Source: Chloroflexi bacterium UBA5177
GTDB taxonomy: Bacteria > Chloroflexota > UBA5177
NCBI GenBank assembly: GCA_002413265.1
Contig: DHWR01000004.1
Coordinates: 1 to 10,665, forward strand
DNA length: 10,665 nt
Reading direction: 5' to 3'
Shown piece after piece: positions 6,896 to 10,665 of this stretch. The notes beneath the pieces are model-generated. The model did not search any database and was not told where the DNA came from. It saw nothing but the letters and a program-made list of their open reading frames with translations. The number at the start of each line of letters is the position of its first letter. The stretch's first letter is position 1. A program made the translations under genes and the position numbers.

Positions 6896-8209
6896 CTACC
6901 GCCAAACCTCGTTCGGAGTTTCTTTCCCGAGCGACTCGAGAAATGCCTGATTGTCCGGAAATCCTGCCAGTCGACTAAGTAGGAGCTCCGCTCCCTCCAT
7001 GGTACCGACCGAGGTGAGGGCGTGTCTCATTCCCCAGATTGATTGAAGAACCCAGGGGTCGATAAGCAGCTCTTCGCGTCGCGTACCTGAATGAAGAATG
7101 TCGATCGCCGGAAAGATACGGTGCTCGAGAAGCTGCGCGTCGAGGCTGAGCTCCATGTTGCTCGCGCCCCTAAACTCTTCGCAGATCTGGTCGTCAATTC
7201 GGCTGCCGGTGGCCGTGTGACAGGTGGCTACGATCGTCAGACTACCTCCGCGATCCACGTTTCGCGCAGTGCCGAAAAAGCGCTTCGCGGGGTACAGGGC
7301 GTACGGGTCCAGCTCCTCGGAGACCACGTGGCTACCGCTGGAGGCGGTCAGGTTGTAGGCGCGGACCAGACGAGTGAGGCTGTCGAGCAGGATAACTACT
7401 TCCCTGCCACACTCGACGAGCCTCCTTGCGCGCTCAAGCGCCATCTCGGCGATATGGACGTGCCGCTCGGCGGGTTCGTCGAACGCCGAGAAGAGTACGT
7501 CACCCAGCCCGCCCTTCTGCATGTCGGTGACCTCTTCCGGCCGCTCACCGATGAGAAGGACGACGAGGTGCGCGTTTGGGCTGTTGCCTGCGATGCCTGC
7601 CGCTATCTGCTGCAGCAACGTGGTCTTGCCGGATTTAGGCGGCCCGACGATAAGCCCGCGCTGTCCCTTACCGATCGGAGCCAGCAGATCGATGACACGT
7701 CCCGTTAGGGCGTCAGCCGTGGTTTCCAGCTTGAACATCTCGGTGGGATAGGCCGGCGAAAGGTCGTCGAAATGCGGCCGGGCCGGCGCTGCTTCAGGGT
7801 CGGTTCCGTTCACCGCCTCGACACGGAGCAGCCCGAAGTACTTCTCGTTCTCTTTGGGTGGCCGGACCTGGCCGGTGACCTCGTCTCCGGTGCGAAGGCC
7901 GAAACGGCGGATCTGCGTGAGGGACACGTAGATGTCATTTGGGCCTGGGAGAAAGCGATTCTGACGAAGGAACCCGTAGCCCTCTTCGACTGATTCGAGG
8001 ATGCCGGAGGCGAAGATGTTGCCTTCACGCTCCGCCTGGGCTTCGAGCAGCCGAAAGATCAAATCCTGCTTCTTTAGACCCGAAATGCTGGACAGACCCG
8101 CACCCTGCGCATAGCCGCGCAGATCGGACAGGTTCATCGCCTCGAGATCCGTCAGATTGAGGACAGATCCTGAAGCCCTCTCGACGACCGGATCGCTAGT
8201 CGGGCACAT
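6896..8209 (-). CDS. rho: Transcription termination factor Rho, variant Q-loop
   Basis: This 437-residue hexameric RNA-dependent ATPase ends transcription by pulling nascent RNA from polymerase. The Rho N-terminal helical domain (about 18-58) is followed by the cold-shock-like RNA-binding domain with GYGFLR (77-82) and NDIYVS (91-96). The motor has Walker A GPPKSGKTT (189-197), catalytic Glu E222 in GERPEEVTDMQ, Walker B LLDS (D276), KRFFGTARN (309-317) and Arg finger R377 in SGTRREELL. It therefore looks active as an ATPase. The Q-loop departs from the family: E. coli GKVLTGGVD aligns with SHVVSEELD (293-301), replacing the RNA-contacting Lys with His and GG with EE. R-loop Lys is Arg (R337). 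ATG 8209 and GTG 8218 are both possible starts; neither has a clear Shine-Dalgarno. Both lie inside glpX, overlapping it by 14 or 23 bases. Confidence 0.96.
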   Translation of the reverse strand: MCPTSDPVVERASGSVLNLTDLEAMNLSDLRGYAQGAGLSSISGLKKQDLIFRLLEAQAEREGNIFASGILESVEEGYGFLRQNRFLPGPNDIYVSLTQIRRFGLRTGDEVTGQVRPPKENEKYFGLLRVEAVNGTDPEAAPARPHFDDLSPAYPTEMFKLETTADALTGRVIDLLAPIGKGQRGLIVGPPKSGKTTLLQQIAAGIAGNSPNAHLVVLLIGERPEEVTDMQKGGLGDVLFSAFDEPAERHVHIAEMALERARRLVECGREVVILLDSLTRLVRAYNLTASSGSHVVSEELDPYALYPAKRFFGTARNVDRGGSLTIVATCHTATGSRIDDQICEEFRGASNMELSLDAQLLEHRIFPAIDILHSGTRREELLIDPWVLQSIWGMRHALTSVGTMEGAELLLSRLAGFPDNQAFLESLGKETPNEVWR

Positions 8210-9200
8210 ACGCCGCACCGGCTGGAAGGTTGCGTTTCAGTCCCATGTGGTGGTGCGTCTCGAAGCGGCGCATCGTCCCGGAGAGAGAACGCATCATGAT
8301 GCTGTATGTCTGGGCATAGTCGCCATCATATCGCACGCCCCTGAGAAACTCCCCATTGGTGATACCCGTCGCGGCAAAGAAGACGTCTTGACTGCTCACC
8401 AGATCGTCCATGAGAAGTACACGGTCGACATCTACCCCATCGTTGGCCGCCTGCTCGCGTTCTGCGTCGGACCGGGGCCAGAGCTTGCACTGAATGTCAC
8501 CGCCTAGGCACCGAAGCGCGCACGCGGCCAGCACACCCTCGGTGGTGCCGCCGATGCCCATCAACGCATCAACACCTGTATCTTCGGGCAGCGCAGCCAT
8601 CATTGCTCCGGCAACGTCTCCGTGGGTGATCAGCTTTATCCGAGCGCCCGCGGCCCGCACGTCTGCAATAAGAGATTCGTGGCGAGGGCGGTCGAGAATG
8701 ACGACCGTCAAGTCCTCCACATTCTTTTCGGTGAAGCGCGCAATACGCGTAAGGTTGTCTTTGACCGGGGCATTAATGTCAATGGCGCCCTTGGCCTCCG
8801 GGCCGACGGCAATCTTTTGGGCGTAGAAGACGTGCGGGTCGTGATACATGGAATTGCGCTCAGCCAGCGCGACGACAGTTATGGCGTTGGGGAGACCCTT
8901 AGCGGTCAGCTCCGTGCCGTCGATTGGGTCAACGGCGACATCCACCTTCGGCGGTCTCCCGGTGCCCACCCGCTCTCCGATGTAGAGCATTGGAGCCTCG
9001 TCCTTCTCGCCCTCCCCGATGACGACCACGCCATCCATATCGACGAATCGCAGGGCATTTCGCATGGCGTCGACGGCGGCCTGGTCGGCGCTCTCCTTGT
9101 CGCCAAGTCCCATCCATCGCGCGGCGTGGAGAGCCGCGCCCTCCGTTACGCGAACCAGTTCCAGGGCAAGATTACGCTCTAGATAGTGCTCTTTAGACAT
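8196..9200 (-). CDS. glpX: Fructose-1,6-bisphosphatase class II (GlpX)
   Basis: This 334-residue enzyme hydrolyses fructose 1,6-bisphosphate to fructose 6-phosphate in gluconeogenesis; some homologues also act on sedoheptulose 1,7-bisphosphate. Metal and phosphate motifs of the Li-sensitive phosphatase superfamily are present: GEGEKDEAPMLYIGE (62-76), DPIDGTELTAKG (91-102) and GIGGTTEGVLAACALR (215-230, with E221). The C-terminal block TGITNGEFLRGV is also typical of the family. Length is normal. The frame extends five codons to GTG 9215, but ATG 9200 (MSKEHYLERNLALELVR) fits the family N-terminus better. The purine-rich AAGGGG upstream sits rather far from this ATG, so the start is not certain. 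It follows gmk by 74 bp and overlaps rho. Confidence 0.95.
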   Translation of the reverse strand: MSKEHYLERNLALELVRVTEGAALHAARWMGLGDKESADQAAVDAMRNALRFVDMDGVVVIGEGEKDEAPMLYIGERVGTGRPPKVDVAVDPIDGTELTAKGLPNAITVVALAERNSMYHDPHVFYAQKIAVGPEAKGAIDINAPVKDNLTRIARFTEKNVEDLTVVILDRPRHESLIADVRAAGARIKLITHGDVAGAMMAALPEDTGVDALMGIGGTTEGVLAACALRCLGGDIQCKLWPRSDAEREQAANDGVDVDRVLLMDDLVSSQDVFFAATGITNGEFLRGVRYDGDYAQTYSIMMRSLSGTMRRFETHHHMGLKRNLPAGAAYVPD

Positions 9201-9242
9201 GAGCGCGCAAGCCACCCCTTAGATGAAATGTCTCCCTCTCGC

Positions 9243-9268
9243 AACAACGCGAGTATAGCCGCGTCGTT
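9243..9268 (-). promoter_or_regulatory. Inverted repeat around a TATACT box between gmk and glpX
   Basis: On the minus strand AACGACGCG and CGCGTTGTT form 9-bp arms with one G-T mismatch around the 8-base centre GCTATACT. TATACT is the same -10-like hexamer as in the secDF promoter. A -35 match is poor (GTGACG at about 15 bp spacing). The repeat could be an operator over a glpX promoter, or an RNA hairpin just past the gmk stop. No U tract follows on this strand, so an intrinsic terminator is unlikely. Confidence 0.4.
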
Positions 9269-9274
9269 TTCGCG

Positions 9275-9886
9275 TCACCGGGTGTCGAAGGAGATCGGCT
9301 GACGATGAATTCGCAGGCGTTCGGCGCTAATGATGCATGAGATGCCGGTCACCGCGGCCGTAAGGTCGTCCCGGCGATTGATCACGCAGTGGTCGTCTTG
9401 AGGCATCTGTGCCATTTCGAAATGAGCGTCTTGGATGCGGCGTTCCAGGTCCTCCTTGCTCTCGGTGTGGCGCTCCACCAGGCGCGCGACGAGGTCCTCG
9501 AAAGTTGGAGTCGTGAGAAAGATGCAGGCGCTCTGCGGAAGCCTACGCCGCACCTGCATCGCCCCCTGCACGTCGATCTTAAGCAGCACATCCTGTCCTT
9601 CACCGAGAGCTTTCCGGATGGGGGCGAGTGGCGCTCCGTACCAGTGTCCGTGGACATTTGCTGGGGCGAGAAGCTCTCCGTGGTCCGCCAGCCGGTCGTA
9701 CTCGTGCTTCGAGACGAAGTAGTAGCTGACGCCCTCGACTTCGCCCGGGCGTTGCGGCCGGGTGGTCGTGGTAATGGCGTAGTGCAGGTCCGGATGCGTG
9801 GCCCGCAAGCCAAGGATCACGGAATCCTTGCCGGCTCCGGAGGGCCCGCTAAGGATGAACAGAATTGCCTGACGATGCTGCCTCAT
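9275..9886 (-). CDS. gmk: Guanylate kinase with altered GMP-site residues
   Basis: This 203-residue enzyme belongs to the guanylate kinase family (GMP + ATP to GDP + ADP). P-loop GPSGAGKDS is at 14-22 (K20). The GMP-binding domain has TTTTRPQRPGE (39-49, R43 and R46) and Y55 or Y56. The core has KIDVQGA (103-109), and the lid has an ERHTESKEDLERR stretch (138-150). Against yeast and E. coli enzymes three positions differ: the guanine-binding Glu in the EFIEWA-type motif is Ala (ELLAPA, A74), the phosphate-contacting Ser/Thr after YG is Ala (A85), and LDID is LKID (K103). The frame runs 62 codons further upstream, but those residues do not resemble Gmk and overlap rqcH, so ATG 9886 with GAGG ten bases before it is the start. 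It is divergent from rqcH across 88 bp. Confidence 0.92.
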   Translation of the reverse strand: MRQHRQAILFILSGPSGAGKDSVILGLRATHPDLHYAITTTTRPQRPGEVEGVSYYFVSKHEYDRLADHGELLAPANVHGHWYGAPLAPIRKALGEGQDVLLKIDVQGAMQVRRRLPQSACIFLTTPTFEDLVARLVERHTESKEDLERRIQDAHFEMAQMPQDDHCVINRRDDLTAAVTGISCIISAERLRIHRQPISFDTR

Positions 9887-9974
9887 GCGTGCTAGGCCTC
9901 GGTGCGCCGGGCTGTGCAAGACTATGGCCGGCCGTGCTAGCGGCACCGGTTCGATCCTGGCGAGGAGCCGCCTG
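9887..9974. other. Divergent intergenic region between gmk and rqcH
   Basis: These 88 bp must hold the 5' signals of both gmk (leftward) and rqcH (rightward). I see no convincing -35/-10 pair in either direction. It contains GTGCTAG twice (9889-9895 and 9934-9940), and the second copy continues into the GCTAGC palindrome. It also contains a GGCCGGCC palindrome around 9926-9933. The rqcH ribosome binding site GAGGAG is at 9962-9967. Confidence 0.4.
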
Positions 9975-10665
9975 ATGCCCTTTGACGCGCTTGCAATGGC
10001 CGCCGTGGCTGACGAGCTGTCCGCGACCCTGAGTGGCGGACAGGTACAAAAAATCATACAGCCATCGGCCAATTCGGTTGCTCTGGCGATCTACGCTGGC
10101 GGCTCACTGAGATGGCTGTTAGAGTCCTCAGACGCGAAGTATGCGCGCGTCTCCCTTGCCGAAGGGAAGCTGGCCAAGGCATTCCCCACGCCAAGCTCCT
10201 TCGTGATGCTCCTTCGGAAGTATCTGGAGGGCGCTCGCCTGCGACAAATCGAAAATGTGAGGTACGAGCGAATCCTCTCGGCGACGTTTGCGGGACGCGA
10301 AGACGAGTACGTGCTCGTGGCGGAAGTTATGGGCAAGCACAGCAACGTGCTTCTGCTCGACTCGCGGCGCTTCATCTTGGGTGCGCTGAAAATCGTGCAT
10401 CCAAAGCAAAGCAGAGTCAGGCCCGTCAGGCCAGGTCAAATGTACGAGCAACCTCCATTTCGCGGACGAGATCCGGAGATCTTCGAGGAAGGTCAAAGGG
10501 TGGATCCGAGCGAGGATCCGTCCTCCTTCACCTCGTTGCTCCGCACGGCTCCTCCCGACACGCAGCTGAAGAAAGCCTTGATGGGTTTGCTTCCTGGGGC
10601 GGGACCTTTTCTCGCGGACCAGATCGCGCGGAAGTCAGGGAGCGAGGGAAACGAGCCGCTCTCTC
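9975..10665 (+). CDS. rqcH: NFACT protein RqcH (Rqc2 homologue), N-terminal part
   Basis: The first 230 codons of a larger gene run off the right edge. The start MPFDALAMAAVADEL and the GGQVQKIIQPSANSVAL segment match the NFACT-N domain. PSSFVMLLRKYLEGARL (73-89), EVMGKHSNVLLLD (about 115-127) and ALKIVHPKQSRVRPVRPGQMY follow in family order. RqcH binds 50S subunits carrying peptidyl-tRNA after ribosome splitting and, with tRNA-Ala, adds an alanine tail that marks the stalled chain for degradation. The family's Asp-Arg motif for tRNA contact, near residues 97-98 of B. subtilis RqcH, reads Glu-Arg here (E98-R99 in RYERI). The conserved N-terminal Asp is present (D4). GAGGAG lies seven bases upstream of the ATG. 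Such proteins are often annotated as fibronectin-binding protein A. In B. subtilis the gene also lies near gmk. Confidence 0.93.
   Translation, partial: MPFDALAMAAVADELSATLSGGQVQKIIQPSANSVALAIYAGGSLRWLLESSDAKYARVSLAEGKLAKAFPTPSSFVMLLRKYLEGARLRQIENVRYERILSATFAGREDEYVLVAEVMGKHSNVLLLDSRRFILGALKIVHPKQSRVRPVRPGQMYEQPPFRGRDPEIFEEGQRVDPSEDPSSFTSLLRTAPPDTQLKKALMGLLPGAGPFLADQIARKSGSEGNEPLS

Noticed and set aside
8622..9182. Plus-strand frame of 186 codons opposite glpX
   Set aside because: It is an antisense shadow of a fully supported glpX, with no ribosome binding site or family motif.
9389..9895. Plus-strand frame of 168 codons opposite gmk
   Set aside because: It mirrors gmk codons on the other strand and no domain is visible.
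9887..10072. N-terminal extension of guanylate kinase by 62 codons
   Set aside because: It runs across the divergent gap and antisense to the start of rqcH, and Gmk normally starts just before the P-loop, as ATG 9886 does.
10091..10496. Minus-strand frames opposite rqcH
   Set aside because: The plus strand encodes a continuous NFACT-N domain; these are antisense shadows.
1..10665. CRISPR array, tRNA or rRNA gene, insertion sequence, prophage, toxin-antitoxin or defence genes
   Set aside because: I looked for spaced repeats, cloverleaf ends, transposase motifs and small gene pairs on both strands and found none. The window is nearly filled by housekeeping genes.

Overview
The window is a gene-dense, moderately GC-rich bacterial chromosome segment holding core housekeeping genes. 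All of them lie on the minus strand except one divergent partial gene at the right edge. There is no rRNA, tRNA, CRISPR array, insertion sequence or prophage gene. The gene set (class II fructose bisphosphatase, a DnaD-type replication protein beside DnaB, an RqcH-type NFACT protein, Rho, separate SecD and SecF) suggests a Gram-positive-like or Terrabacteria lineage. Chloroflexota or a relative such as Dormibacterota is my best guess, partly from the guanylate kinase P-loop ending GKDS. That placement is inference and would need a tree.

Right block, read leftward from the divergent gap at 9887-9974: gmk (guanylate kinase), a 74-bp gap holding an inverted repeat around a TATACT box, glpX (fructose-1,6-bisphosphatase II), rho, rplI (ribosomal protein L9), dnaB (replicative helicase), a DnaD-domain protein and a calcineurin-like metallophosphoesterase. 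Several of these overlap their neighbour by 4 to 14 bases (glpX/rho, dnaB/DnaD, DnaD/phosphoesterase), which suggests co-transcription and translational coupling. The block joins nucleotide metabolism, central carbon metabolism, transcription termination, translation and replication. To the right of the gap, on the plus strand, is the first ~230 codons of rqcH, the ribosome-associated quality-control factor.

Left block: a good sigma-70-type promoter (TTGACC-N18-TATACT) overlaps the stop codon of the phosphoesterase gene. It is followed at once by a very stable UUCG-capped hairpin with a T-rich tail, then secD and secF, which overlap by 17 bases and encode the proton-driven accessory subunits of the Sec translocase. 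After a 63-bp gap comes a GT4 glycosyltransferase gene that runs off the left edge.

I see no new multi-gene system. The points most worth a second look lie inside familiar proteins: an unusual Q-loop in Rho (GG replaced by EE, the RNA-contacting Lys by His), a guanylate kinase whose guanine-recognition Glu is Ala, an RqcH with Glu-Arg in place of the Asp-Arg tRNA motif, paired extracytoplasmic cysteines in SecD and SecF, and the hairpin placed between the secD promoter and its start codon.
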